53,064 bases of DNA from Microbacterium azadirachtae (GCF_000956505.1 NZ_JYIX01000020.1:1-53064), one strand, 5' to 3'; positions 24,665 through 34,121 are shown, counted from the first letter of the stretch. Program-made: numbers and translations. The notes: generated from the letters alone by a model not told the origin.

Positions 24665-26197
24665 ATGACATCGAGTCCGGCGGAGGTTCTGCAGCAGGTG
24701 GATGACCTGTTGGCGGGGTTGTGCGCGTCGGTGGAGATGGGTGCGGGGTTCGACGGGGTGGACGCGGCGGGGTTGGTGTCGGCGTTGGTGGTGGCCGGGT
24801 CGGTGCGGCGGCGGGTGGATGCGGTGCTGACCGGGTTGGTGGGGCAGGTCGCGGATCGGGATCGGCGGGTCGTGGAGGAGCGGGTGTCGGCGGTGGCGGG
24901 GTGCCGGGATGTGACGGAGTTGTTGCGGCGGGCGTTGCGGACCGATGTGGGCACGGCGCGGGGGTTCGTGCGCGCGGCCGGTTTCACGCACCGGGAGGTG
25001 TTCCTGTCCAGTGGGGGGTTGGGTCCGGCGGTGTTCCCGGCGATGGCGGAGGTGTTGCGGGACGGGGTGGTGTCGGTGGCGGGGTTGCTGGCGGCGGTCG
25101 GTCCGGTGGAGCGGGTGGGGAACCGGATCAGCGTCGAGGAGCGGGAGGTGGTGGACGGGTTGCTCGCGCGTACGGCGCGGGGTGAGGATCTGCCGGATGA
25201 GCGGGGGCGTCCTGGGCCTTGTCCGTCGACGGAGGAGTTGGCGGACTTCTCGCGGGTGTTGATGCTGCGGTTGGATCCGGATGGGGCGGAGCCTGAGGAT
25301 CGGGCGGGGGAGCGGAACAGGGCGTTGCGGGTCGGTGCGCTCCGGGATGGGGTGCACCCGGTCTCGGGTGGGCTGCTGCCCGAGGTCGCGGCACAGTTGC
25401 AGCGCCTGAACGATGCGCTCAACAATCCGGCCGCGACCGGATCGCCGTCGCTGGCGGCACCATCGTCGGGATCGGGGCATGGGCCGGTCGGCTTCCGTGC
25501 CGACGACACCGTGTCAGACGGGCTTGGTGACGACCCGGACGAGGGTCCCGACACAGTAGGCGGGCTTCCCGTTCCGGACGAGGCCCGCACTCCCGCGCAG
25601 CGGAACCATGACAACCTCGCGATGATCCTGCACGCGGCCGCCGCGTCCGCAGGCATGCCCCAGCTCGGTGGTGCTGCCCCGACCCTGGTCGTCTCGGTGA
25701 CTGCGGAGGACTACGTCAATGGGACCGGGCGGGCACGCCTGGAGGGCACCGGCTGGGATGTCCCGGTCTCTGTCGCCCGGCATACGGCGTGTGCGGGTGG
25801 GATCCAGCGGGTGCTGTTCGACGAGCGGGGCCAGATCGTCTCGATCGGCACGACCGCGCGGATCTTCACCGCGGTGCAGCGTCGTGCGATCGCCCTCCGC
25901 GACCGGGAGTGCGTGATCCCCGGCTGCCACGTGCCCGCGACCTGGTGCGAGATCCACCACGTCCAGGAGCACGCCACCGGGGGTCCCACGCACACGAGTA
26001 ACGGTGTCGCCCTGTGCTGGCACCACCACCGCACGCTCGATGTGTCGGGTTGGCAGATCCGCATGCGGCACGGCGTCCCTGAGATCCGAGGCCCGCACTG
26101 GTGGGACCCCTACCGTGGCTGGCACCGGCCCCGCACCCGCCACGGCACGCCCCGAAACATCCGCACCCCCACCCACGCCCTCGCACCACCCGGATGA
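24665..26197 (+). CDS. DUF222 and HNH endonuclease domain protein (13E12-repeat type)
   Basis: A 510-residue protein with an N-terminal DUF222 region (about 1-330) and a C-terminal HNH nuclease (about 395-465) containing RDRECVIPGCHVPATWCEIHHV and CWHHH. The paired cysteines, the HH and the later HHH fit the zinc-supported HNH fold. This family is multi-copy in many actinobacteria; its biological role is unclear. I chose the ATG at 24665, preceded by GGATGGGG; a GTG at 24650 is possible. Composition is odd: codons to about base 25400 favour TTG and GTG with a G-rich coding strand, while the rest resembles the neighbours. This suggests recombination between family copies. Confidence 0.87.
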   Translation: MTSSPAEVLQQVDDLLAGLCASVEMGAGFDGVDAAGLVSALVVAGSVRRRVDAVLTGLVGQVADRDRRVVEERVSAVAGCRDVTELLRRALRTDVGTARGFVRAAGFTHREVFLSSGGLGPAVFPAMAEVLRDGVVSVAGLLAAVGPVERVGNRISVEEREVVDGLLARTARGEDLPDERGRPGPCPSTEELADFSRVLMLRLDPDGAEPEDRAGERNRALRVGALRDGVHPVSGGLLPEVAAQLQRLNDALNNPAATGSPSLAAPSSGSGHGPVGFRADDTVSDGLGDDPDEGPDTVGGLPVPDEARTPAQRNHDNLAMILHAAAASAGMPQLGGAAPTLVVSVTAEDYVNGTGRARLEGTGWDVPVSVARHTACAGGIQRVLFDERGQIVSIGTTARIFTAVQRRAIALRDRECVIPGCHVPATWCEIHHVQEHATGGPTHTSNGVALCWHHHRTLDVSGWQIRMRHGVPEIRGPHWWDPYRGWHRPRTRHGTPRNIRTPTHALAPPG

Positions 26198-26274
26198 CAC
26201 CCGCAGGGGCCGCGCGACCTGCTGATACACCCGCAGGCTCGACTCCGCCCGGGCGTCGTGTCGGCGGCGGCGCA

Positions 26275-26280
26275 TAGACT
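26275..26280 (+). promoter_or_regulatory. -10 box of mfd (leaderless layout)
   Basis: TAGACT ends 6 bases before the GTG start at 26287, with no ribosome-binding site between. No clear -35 box is present. Confidence 0.55.
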
Positions 26281-26286
26281 CTTCCG

Positions 26287-29200
26287 GTGACTGTGCAGGG
26301 GATCATCCGCGCTCTGGAAGAGGAGGCGTCCGGATTCAGGGACGCCCTGAGCTGGGCGCAGACCGACGCCGACCTGCTGGCGAGTGCCGGCATGGACGCG
26401 CCGATGCTCGCCGGGCTCCTCGAGCGCCGGTCCGCGGCGGGGAAGCCCGCGGTACTGCTCGTGGTCGCTCCGACCGGACGGCGCGCCGAGTCGCTCGCCG
26501 CCGCCCTCGGCTCCTACCGCCCCGATGCGGAGATCCTGTCCTTCCCCGCGTGGGAGACGCTCCCGCACGAGCGGCTCAGCCCCAGCCCCGACACCGTCGG
26601 GCGGCGCCTCGAGGTGCTGCGCCGGATGCGGATCTGGTCGGGGGAGCGGCCGCTGGTCGTCGTCGCCTCGGTGCGCGCGGCGCTGCAGCCCGTCGCCGCC
26701 GGGCTCGGAGACGTCGAGCCGCTCGAGCTCACGGTCGGGGGTCGCGGGTACGACCTCGACACCGTGGCGGCCTCCCTCGTCGAACGCGCGTACTCGCGGG
26801 TCGACATGGTCTCCCGCCGTGGTGAGTTCGCCGTGCGCGGCGGCATCCTCGATGTCTTCCCGCCCACGGCAGAGCACCCGTCCCGGGTCGAGTTCTTCGG
26901 CGATGAGGTCGATCAGATCCGGCTCTTCTCCGTCGCGGATCAGCGCTCTCTTCCTGTCGCGCCCTCCGGGGTCTCACTGCCGGCCAGCCGCGAGCTGCTG
27001 CTGACGGCCGAGGTCCGCGAGCGCGCCGGCGCTCTCGTCGATGCCTTCCCCGGGATCGCGGGGATGCTGCAGAAGATGGCGGAGGGGATCCCGGTCGAGG
27101 GCATGGAGTCGCTCCTGCCCGTTGTCGCGGGGCCCGTCGTACCGCTGACGGACTACCTCCCCGTGAACGCCGCTGTCGCGCTCGTGGACCCGGAGCGCTC
27201 CGGCGCACGCGCGGCGAGCCTCGGCGAGACGAACCGGGAATTCCTCGATGCGGCCTGGAGTGCGGCGACTGCCGGCGCCTCGGCGCCGATCGACCTGCGG
27301 ACGGGCGACTTCCTGTCGGTCGCAGAGCTGCGGGCGGCCCTCCACGACCGCGGCGGCGTGTGGTGGCGGCTGAGCGCCTTCGACGCCGGCTCCGACGACG
27401 CGAACTTCGACCAGGGCGCCGACGGCGTGAGCGCCGCTCCGATCCCGTCGTTCCACGGCAACGTCGACGGGGCGATCGACTTCACCGCCGGCCGCGTCGC
27501 CGACGGGTGGCGGGTCGTGCTCGTCGCGTCGGGACCCGGCCTCGTGGATCGCGCTCGCGACGTGCTCGCCGACCGCGGTGTCGCGGCTCGCGTGGTCGAC
27601 GGGCTTCCGGGCATCCCCCACGCCGGCGTCGCGACGCTCGTCACGGGCGCCATCGAATCGGGCTTCCAGGTCGCGAGCGCGAAGATCGCGGTCCTGACCG
27701 AGAACGAGTTCTACGGGCGCACGATCGGCGGCGACACACGCGTCGTGAAGAAGCTCGCCTCGCGGCGCAAGAACGTCGTGGATCCGATGCAGCTGAAGGC
27801 CGGGGACTTCGTGGTGCATCAGACGCACGGCATCGCGCGCTTCGTCGAGATGACCCAGCGCGAGGTCTCCTCGGGCGGGCGCAACGCCGTGAAGACGACG
27901 CGCGACTATCTCATGCTCGAGTACGCGCCGACCAAGCGCGGCTACCCGGGCGACAAGCTCTACGTGCCCACCGACCAGCTCGACCTTCTGTCGAAGTACG
28001 TCGGCGGCGAGGCCCCGACGCTGTCCAAGATGGGCGGCAACGACTGGGCCGCCGCGAAGGGCAAGGCGCGCAAGGCCGTGCGCGACATCGCGGTCGAGCT
28101 CGTGAAGCTGTACTCGGCGCGGATGGCGGCCAAGGGCTACGCGTTCGGCAAGGACACGCCCTGGCAGCGCGAGCTGGAGGAGGCGTTCCCGTTCGCGGAG
28201 ACCCCCGATCAGCTGCAGACCATCGACGAGATCAAGGCCGACATGGAGCGGCCCATCCCGATGGACCGGCTGCTGTCCGGCGACGTCGGCTTCGGCAAGA
28301 CCGAGGTCGCCGTGCGCGCCGCGTTCAAGGCGATCCAGGACGGCAAGCAGGTCGCCATGCTCGTTCCGACGACGCTGCTCGTCAAGCAGCACCTCGAGAC
28401 GTTCACCGAGCGCTTCGCGGGATTCCCGGTCAAGGTGCGCCCGCTGTCGCGCTTCCAGACCGACAAGGAGGCGCGGCTCACGCTCGACGGTCTGCTGGAG
28501 GGATCCGTCGACATGGTGATCGGCACGCACCGGATCCTGACCGATCAGGTGATGTTCAAGGACCTCGGCCTCATGATCGTCGATGAGGAGCAGCGCTTCG
28601 GCGTCGAGCACAAGGACGCGCTCAAGAAGATGAAGACCAACGTCGACATCCTCGCCATGAGCGCCACCCCGATCCCGCGCACGCTCGAGATGGCGGTCAC
28701 CGGGATCCGCGAGATGTCGACCCTGCAGACCCCGCCGGAGGACCGGCATCCGATCCTCTCCTTCGTCGGGCCGAAGAGCGACAAGCAGGTCGCTGCGGCG
28801 ATCCGCCGCGAGATCCTCCGTGAGGGGCAGATCTTCTACGTGCACAACCGCGTGCAGTCGATCCAGCGCACAGCGTCCGAGCTCGCCGAGCTCGTGCCGG
28901 AGGCGCGGATCGCCGTCGCGCACGGGCAGATGGGCGAGCATCAGCTGGAGCAGGTCGTCGACGACTTCTGGGAGCGCAAGTTCGATGTGCTGGTCTCCAC
29001 GACCATCATCGAGACCGGCCTGGACATCTCGAACGCCAACACGATCATCATCGACCGTGCCGACCGCTACGGTCTGAGCCAGCTGCACCAGCTGCGCGGG
29101 CGGGTGGGCCGTGGCCGTGAGCGCGCCTATGCGTACTTCCTCTACGACGAGATGAAGCCGCTGAGCGAGACCGCGGCCGACCGGCTGCAGACGATCGCGG

Positions 29201-29874
29201 TGAACAACGACCTGGGATCCGGCATGCAGGTCGCGCTCAAGGACCTCGAACTGCGCGGCGCTGGCAACCTGCTGGGCGCCGAGCAGGCCGGGCACATCGC
29301 GGGGGTCGGCTTCGACCTGTACCTGCGCATGATCGGCGAGGCCGTCGCGACGTTCCGCGGCGAGGAGACCGAGACCGGCGCCGAGCTGCGCCTGGAGCTG
29401 CCGGTGGACGCGCGGATCCCCGACTCGTACATTGACAGCGAGCGACTGCGGCTCGAGGCGTACCAGAAGCTCTCCAGCGCGGCGACCGCGACCGCGGCGG
29501 ACGACGCGATCGGCCACGTCGTCGAGGAGCTCGCGGACCGGTACGGGGCGCCGCCGGCCGAGGTCGAGGGTCTCGTCGCGATCGCCCGGCTGCGGCGCCG
29601 CGCCGCGCGGGCGGGCCTCACGGACGTGGTGGCCATGGGATCGAACCTCCGGGTCGCTCCCGCTCGTTTCGAGGACTCGATGAAGGTGCGCGTGCAGCGC
29701 CTGTACCCCCAGGCCAAGCTCGTGGGCGGGGGAGAGGCTCTGGTCGTGCCGATGCCCGGCGCCGATCGGGTCGACCCGGTCGAATGGACGGGCCAGCTGC
29801 TGACGGCGCTGTTCCCCGAGCCCGCTCCGGCGGAGCCGGTCGCCGCGGTCGCACAGGCGGGCGCCGCAGGATGA
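26287..29874 (+). CDS. mfd: Transcription-repair coupling factor Mfd
   Basis: An 1195-residue ATP-dependent translocase that removes stalled RNA polymerase and recruits UvrA. The N-terminal UvrB-like region spans about 30-340. The RNA-polymerase-interacting segment (GDFVVHQTHGIARF) is near residue 505. Helicase motifs include Walker A GDVGFGKTEVA (about 665), DEEQRFG (about 765) and SATPIPRTLEMA. The TRG region with LRGRVGRG follows, and a C-terminal Mfd domain ends the protein. A last Ala/Pro/Val-rich tail of about 25 residues is probably disordered. The stop overlaps the start of a Nudix gene. Confidence 0.97.
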   Translation: MTVQGIIRALEEEASGFRDALSWAQTDADLLASAGMDAPMLAGLLERRSAAGKPAVLLVVAPTGRRAESLAAALGSYRPDAEILSFPAWETLPHERLSPSPDTVGRRLEVLRRMRIWSGERPLVVVASVRAALQPVAAGLGDVEPLELTVGGRGYDLDTVAASLVERAYSRVDMVSRRGEFAVRGGILDVFPPTAEHPSRVEFFGDEVDQIRLFSVADQRSLPVAPSGVSLPASRELLLTAEVRERAGALVDAFPGIAGMLQKMAEGIPVEGMESLLPVVAGPVVPLTDYLPVNAAVALVDPERSGARAASLGETNREFLDAAWSAATAGASAPIDLRTGDFLSVAELRAALHDRGGVWWRLSAFDAGSDDANFDQGADGVSAAPIPSFHGNVDGAIDFTAGRVADGWRVVLVASGPGLVDRARDVLADRGVAARVVDGLPGIPHAGVATLVTGAIESGFQVASAKIAVLTENEFYGRTIGGDTRVVKKLASRRKNVVDPMQLKAGDFVVHQTHGIARFVEMTQREVSSGGRNAVKTTRDYLMLEYAPTKRGYPGDKLYVPTDQLDLLSKYVGGEAPTLSKMGGNDWAAAKGKARKAVRDIAVELVKLYSARMAAKGYAFGKDTPWQRELEEAFPFAETPDQLQTIDEIKADMERPIPMDRLLSGDVGFGKTEVAVRAAFKAIQDGKQVAMLVPTTLLVKQHLETFTERFAGFPVKVRPLSRFQTDKEARLTLDGLLEGSVDMVIGTHRILTDQVMFKDLGLMIVDEEQRFGVEHKDALKKMKTNVDILAMSATPIPRTLEMAVTGIREMSTLQTPPEDRHPILSFVGPKSDKQVAAAIRREILREGQIFYVHNRVQSIQRTASELAELVPEARIAVAHGQMGEHQLEQVVDDFWERKFDVLVSTTIIETGLDISNANTIIIDRADRYGLSQLHQLRGRVGRGRERAYAYFLYDEMKPLSETAADRLQTIAVNNDLGSGMQVALKDLELRGAGNLLGAEQAGHIAGVGFDLYLRMIGEAVATFRGEETETGAELRLELPVDARIPDSYIDSERLRLEAYQKLSSAATATAADDAIGHVVEELADRYGAPPAEVEGLVAIARLRRRAARAGLTDVVAMGSNLRVAPARFEDSMKVRVQRLYPQAKLVGGGEALVVPMPGADRVDPVEWTGQLLTALFPEPAPAEPVAAVAQAGAAG

Positions 29875-30431
29875 GCGCCGACGAGCCCCGGTGGCGCTGG
29901 CTGTCCACGCGCGAGGTGCACCGAGGGCGGGTGCGGATCGACGCCGACGAGGTCGAGCTCCCCGGCGGCGCACGCACGGTCTACGAGGTCGATCGCAGCG
30001 CGCCGTTCTCGGTGTCCACGCTCGTGGTGCTCGGCGGTGATGTCGTGCTGGCCCGGCAGTACCGCTACCCGATCGACCGCTGGATCCTCGACCTGCCCGG
30101 TGGCGCAGGGGATCCCGGTGAGGCTCCTGCGGATGCCGCCCGGCGCGAGCTCGAGGAGGAGCTCGGACTCGTCGCCGACGAGCTCACGCCCCTGCACGTC
30201 TTCGCGATGAATCCGGGGCGCAGCGTCTGGAAGACGCACGTGTTCCTCGCCACGGCCGTGCGGCGCGGGCACGCCGCGACCGATGATCCGGCGGAGCAGG
30301 TGCGCAGCGTGCGCTTGCCGCTCGCCGAGCTCGACCGCCTCATCGCCGAGGGCGAGATCCTGGATTCCGCGCTGCTCGTGGCGCGCACGATGGCCGCGGC
30401 GAAAGGCCTTCTGCCTCCCGTCGGGATCTGA
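29871..30431 (+). CDS. Nudix hydrolase, ADP-ribose pyrophosphatase-like
   Basis: A 186-residue protein with a complete Nudix box (G-x5-E-x7-REL-x-EE-x-G) starting GAGDPGEAPADAARRELEEE. The preceding RQYRYPID..ILDLPGG pattern is typical of ADP-ribose pyrophosphatases of the NudF type. The ATG overlaps the mfd stop (ATGA), so translation is coupled to Mfd. The exact nucleotide substrate is inferred. The segment MNPGRSVWKTHVFLA matches the post-Nudix strand where NudF family members position substrate. Confidence 0.88.
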   Translation: MSADEPRWRWLSTREVHRGRVRIDADEVELPGGARTVYEVDRSAPFSVSTLVVLGGDVVLARQYRYPIDRWILDLPGGAGDPGEAPADAARRELEEELGLVADELTPLHVFAMNPGRSVWKTHVFLATAVRRGHAATDDPAEQVRSVRLPLAELDRLIAEGEILDSALLVARTMAAAKGLLPPVGI

Positions 30432-30478
30432 GCGCTCCGGCGTCGCCGATTCCGAGTCGCCCGGTCCGCCGTGGCGAC

Positions 30479-30484
30479 TACGCT
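30479..30484 (+). promoter_or_regulatory. -10 box of the hexapeptide-repeat gene (leaderless layout)
   Basis: TACGCT ends 6 bases before the ATG at 30491 with no ribosome-binding site. The same hexamer and spacing precede the ppc start. Confidence 0.55.
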
Positions 30485-30490
30485 CGTCAC

Positions 30491-31087
30491 ATGATCTACG
30501 AGCACCTCGGGGCTCGGCCCCGCATCCACGACACCGCGGTCGTGGCGCCGTCCGCCGTGATCTCCGGCGATGTCACGATCGGGGAGAACTGCCAGGTGCT
30601 GCACGGCGCCGTGATCACGGCGGAGGGCGGACCGATCACGCTCGGCGAGCACGTGATCGTGATGGAGAACGCCCTCATCCGTGCCACCGCGGCGAACCCC
30701 GTGCACATCGGCGACCACGTGCTGGTCGGGCCGATGGCGAGCATCTCCGGCGCGACGATCGCGGAGGAGGTCTTCCTCGCCACGGGCACCAGGATCTTCA
30801 ACGGCGCCGTGATCGGGGAGCGCAGCGAGGTGCGCATCAACGCCGTCGTCCATCTGCGCACGACCCTGCCGCCCGAGACCGTCGTGCCCATCGGGTGGGT
30901 CGCGGTCGGCGACCCGGTGCGCATCCTCTCGCCCGAGCGGCATGAGGAGATCTGGGAGGCGCAGCACGAGCTGGACTTCCCCGGCTACGTCTTCGGCGTC
31001 GACCGCTCGACGCCCGACCTCATGGTCCAGCTCACCGAGCGCTACGCCCGCTCGCTCGCGCGGCACCTCGAGGACCACGCGCTCTGA
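30491..31087 (+). CDS. Left-handed beta-helix (hexapeptide repeat) protein, gamma-carbonic anhydrase-like fold
   Basis: A 198-residue protein with hexapeptide repeats (about 18-125: APSAVISGDVTIGENCQV and onward) and a C-terminal helical part of about 55 residues. It resembles the gamma-carbonic anhydrase/PaaY/CaiE group. In those proteins two of the metal histidines lie in IGHGA.LHGC; here the matching stretch reads VGPMASISG, so two histidines appear lost. It may be an acyltransferase-like or non-catalytic member. It is 64 bases upstream of the kinase-aminotransferase fusion on the same strand, so a functional link is likely. A leaderless start is probable. Confidence 0.75.
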   Translation: MIYEHLGARPRIHDTAVVAPSAVISGDVTIGENCQVLHGAVITAEGGPITLGEHVIVMENALIRATAANPVHIGDHVLVGPMASISGATIAEEVFLATGTRIFNGAVIGERSEVRINAVVHLRTTLPPETVVPIGWVAVGDPVRILSPERHEEIWEAQHELDFPGYVFGVDRSTPDLMVQLTERYARSLARHLEDHAL

Positions 31088-31151
31088 CCGGATCCCTCTC
31101 TCCGAACGAAGCCCGCTCCGAACGTCTCCCGCTCCGAACGAAGGAATCGAC

Positions 31152-34121
31152 GTGCAAGAACAGACCGGGGGACTCGTGCGCCCCGACGTCACCGCCTCCG
31201 ACGCCATCGCGATCGCGCGCGAGCTCTGGGGCATCGTCGTCACGGCATCCGAGCTCGGCAGCAACCAGGATCGCAACTTCCTGCTGACCGAGCCCGACGG
31301 ATCCCGCAGCGTGCTCCGGATCGACAATCCGGCCTTCCCCGACAGCGCGAGGGACGCCCAGCACGCCGCGCTCGACGCCTACCGCGCCGCCGGCGTGCCG
31401 GTGCCCGCGGCGCTGCCGGGCGGCGACGGCGCGCTCACGCAGCGCTGGCGCGGCTTCGCGGTGCGGCGCAGCGCCTTCGCCGAAGGCGAGGCGATGGTCG
31501 ACGCCGGCTACTTCGCGCCGGTCGTGCTGCGGGAGTTCGGATCCCTCGCCGCCGCCTCGGTGAACGCGCTCGCCGCGCTGGAGCACCCGGGTCTCGACCG
31601 TCCGCAGATGTGGGACATGCGGGTGGCCGCGGAGGAGGCGAGGAACCTGCTGCCGTCGATCGCGGACCCGGCGCTGCGTGACCGGGTGTCGCCCGTGATC
31701 GCAGCGGCCGAGGAGGTCCTGCGGTCCGTCGCCGCGGAGCTCCCGGTGCAGCCGATCCACGGCGATCTCACGGACGACAACGTCATGGGTGTGCGCGGCG
31801 CCGACTCTCGGCTGCACCCTCGCACGGTGCTCGACCTCGGCGACCTCGCCCTGGGCTGGCGCGTGGCGGAGCTCGCCGTGTGCGCGTCGTCGATGCTGCA
31901 TCACGAGCCGGAGCGTCCGCTGCGGGTGCTCGAGACCATCGCCGCCTTCCACGCCGAAGCGCGGTTGAGTGAGGCCGAAGCCAAGGCGGTCTGGCCGCTC
32001 ATCGCGCTGCGCGCCGCGCTGCTCGTCGCGAGCGGCTGGCGACAGCTGGAGATCGACGGCGACAACGCCTACGCCAGGGAGCGGATCGCGGGGGAGCAGG
32101 CGATATTCGACGCCGCGACCGCGGTGCCGCTCGTCGAGGCGGTCGAGCAGGTGCTCGCGGCGCTGGGCTTCCCTGCCGCGGCGGCCCAGCCCTCTTCGGT
32201 GCAGGGTGCCGCTCCGCTCGCGCCCCTCCTGCCCGAGCTCGCCGGCGAGGTCGTCGTCCTGGATCCCGGGACGGAGTCGGAAGGCCTCGCGTCGGGCGCC
32301 TGGCTCGCGCCCGACGCGGAGGGTGTGCTGATCCGCAGCGCCCTCGCTCAGGGAGCGGCGGCCGCCGTCATGCCCTACGGCGTGTATCGGCTCACCCGCA
32401 CCATGCTCGACTCGACCGACGCGGCCGCGACCTGGCCGATCGGCACCTCTATCCATCTGCCCGCGGGACCACCGCTGCCGCTCGTGGCCCCCGTCTCCGG
32501 GAGGATCGTCACGTCGGCGGACGAGGTCATGCGCATCACGTCGGCGAACGGCTGGCGGTGCGAGATCCGCGGCGCGCAGTCATCGTCGGAGGACGGCGCG
32601 GAGGTGGCGCAGGGGGACGGCATCGGACGGGTCCCCGAATCCGCAGGGCCGCGCACCCTCGTCGTCACGGTCGTCGCAGAGGGTGCGGAGGCGCCCGTGG
32701 GCGGGACCGACGATGCGCCCCTCGTGGAGCCCGACCGCGTTCCGGCGTGGCGTCGGCTCTCGACCGATCCCGCGGCGATCCTGGGCCTGCCTGCGATGAG
32801 CCAGTCCGATGATGCGGCGGGCGAGCTCGCGCGGCGGGCGCGCATCTTCGCGAGCGCCCAGGAACGGTACTACGAGCGCCCTCCGCAGATCGAACGGGGC
32901 TGGCGGCACCACCTGGTCGACACCACGGGCCGCGCGTACGTCGACATGGTGAACAACGTGACCGGGCTCGGGCACGGACATCCGCGCGTCGCCGACGCGG
33001 TGAACCGGCAGATCCGGATCCTGAACACGAACTCCCGATTCCTGTACCGCGAACTCGCGGAGTACAGCGAGCGGCTCCTCGCGCTGGTGCCGGAGAGGCC
33101 CTCCGACGCACCGGGCGACCGGCTGGACACGGTGCTGCTCGTGAACAGCGGATCCGAGGCGGTCGATCTCGCGCTCAGGCTCGCGCAGGCGGCCACCGGG
33201 CGCAAGACCATCGTGTCGCTCCGTGAGGCTTACCACGGCTGGACGATGGCCAGCGATGCGGTCACCACGAGCGCCTACGACAATCCCGATGCCCTGGCCA
33301 CGCGCCCGGACTGGGTGCACGTGGCCGATGTGCCCAACAGATTCCGCGGCACGTACCGCGGCGAGGAGACGGGAGCGCGGTACGCCGCGGATCTGGGGGC
33401 GGATCTCGATCGCCTCGCCGCGGAGGGACGCCCCGTCGCGGGCTTCATCTGTGAATCGGTGCTCGGCAACGCCGGCGGCGTGATGCTGCCCGAGGGATAC
33501 CTGGCGGAAGCCTACGCGCGCGTGCGCGGCGCTGGCGGCCTCTGCATCGCCGACGAGGTGCAGGTCGGATTCGGGCGGATGGGATCCTCGTTCTGGGGGT
33601 TCGAGCAGTCCGCCGTCTCACCGGACATCATCACGATCGCGAAGCCGATGGGCAACGGCTACCCGATCGGCGGCGTGATCACGTCGAAGCGCGTGGCCGA
33701 CGCACTCGCCGCCCAGGGGCAGTTCTTCTCGTCCGCGGGCGGGAACCCGCTCAGCTGCCGGGTCGGCATCGCGGTGCTCGACGCGATGGCCGAGGAGGGC
33801 CTGCAGGAGAACGCCCGCGTCGTGGGGGCGCGCCTGGCCGAGGGCTTCCGTGCGCTCGCCGAGCGCCATCGGCTGATCGGCCCGGTCCACGGCGAGGGCC
33901 TGTATCTCGGCGTGGAGCTCGTCCGGGATCGGGAGAGCATGGAACCGGCAGCCGCCGAGGCCGCCGCGATCTGCGAACGGCTCCGCGAGCTGGGCGTGAT
34001 CGTGCAGACCACCTCGGAACGCTCCAATGTGCTGAAGATCAAGCCCCCGCTGTGCTTGACCGCGCGGAGTGCCGACCTGGTCGTCGCGGCGGTCGACCGG
34101 GTGCTCACCGAGGGCTGGTGA
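31152..34121 (+). CDS. Fusion protein: APH-type kinase, degenerate M23-like domain, class III aminotransferase-fold enzyme
   Basis: A 989-residue three-part protein. Residues of about 20-330 form an aminoglycoside-phosphotransferase fold, with HGDLTDDNV near 201 and VLDLGDLALG near 228 as the catalytic loop and metal-binding aspartate. Residues of about 360-520 resemble a lysostaphin/M23 fold, with LPLVAPVSGRIV but without the zinc HxxxD and HxH set. Residues of about 565-989 are a class III PLP enzyme, with SGSEAVDLALR, DEVQVGFGR near 800 and the PLP lysine in IAKPMGNGYP near 829. Relatives include eukaryotic phospho-lyases acting on phosphoethanolamine or phosphohydroxylysine, whose substrate comes from an APH-type kinase. 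A kinase plus phospho-lyase in one chain would fit. The GTG at 31152 follows AAGGAA. Confidence 0.85.
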   Translation: MQEQTGGLVRPDVTASDAIAIARELWGIVVTASELGSNQDRNFLLTEPDGSRSVLRIDNPAFPDSARDAQHAALDAYRAAGVPVPAALPGGDGALTQRWRGFAVRRSAFAEGEAMVDAGYFAPVVLREFGSLAAASVNALAALEHPGLDRPQMWDMRVAAEEARNLLPSIADPALRDRVSPVIAAAEEVLRSVAAELPVQPIHGDLTDDNVMGVRGADSRLHPRTVLDLGDLALGWRVAELAVCASSMLHHEPERPLRVLETIAAFHAEARLSEAEAKAVWPLIALRAALLVASGWRQLEIDGDNAYARERIAGEQAIFDAATAVPLVEAVEQVLAALGFPAAAAQPSSVQGAAPLAPLLPELAGEVVVLDPGTESEGLASGAWLAPDAEGVLIRSALAQGAAAAVMPYGVYRLTRTMLDSTDAAATWPIGTSIHLPAGPPLPLVAPVSGRIVTSADEVMRITSANGWRCEIRGAQSSSEDGAEVAQGDGIGRVPESAGPRTLVVTVVAEGAEAPVGGTDDAPLVEPDRVPAWRRLSTDPAAILGLPAMSQSDDAAGELARRARIFASAQERYYERPPQIERGWRHHLVDTTGRAYVDMVNNVTGLGHGHPRVADAVNRQIRILNTNSRFLYRELAEYSERLLALVPERPSDAPGDRLDTVLLVNSGSEAVDLALRLAQAATGRKTIVSLREAYHGWTMASDAVTTSAYDNPDALATRPDWVHVADVPNRFRGTYRGEETGARYAADLGADLDRLAAEGRPVAGFICESVLGNAGGVMLPEGYLAEAYARVRGAGGLCIADEVQVGFGRMGSSFWGFEQSAVSPDIITIAKPMGNGYPIGGVITSKRVADALAAQGQFFSSAGGNPLSCRVGIAVLDAMAEEGLQENARVVGARLAEGFRALAERHRLIGPVHGEGLYLGVELVRDRESMEPAAAEAAAICERLRELGVIVQTTSERSNVLKIKPPLCLTARSADLVVAAVDRVLTEGW

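Noticed and set aside
26974..29973. A 999-residue open frame on the minus strand across mfd
   Set aside because: It is a shadow of mfd, with an Arg/Gly/Ala/His-rich composition and no domain pattern.
31441..31560. Aminoglycoside resistance as the function of the APH-like domain
   Set aside because: The fold is shared by many small-molecule kinases, and fusion to a PLP enzyme points to metabolism instead.
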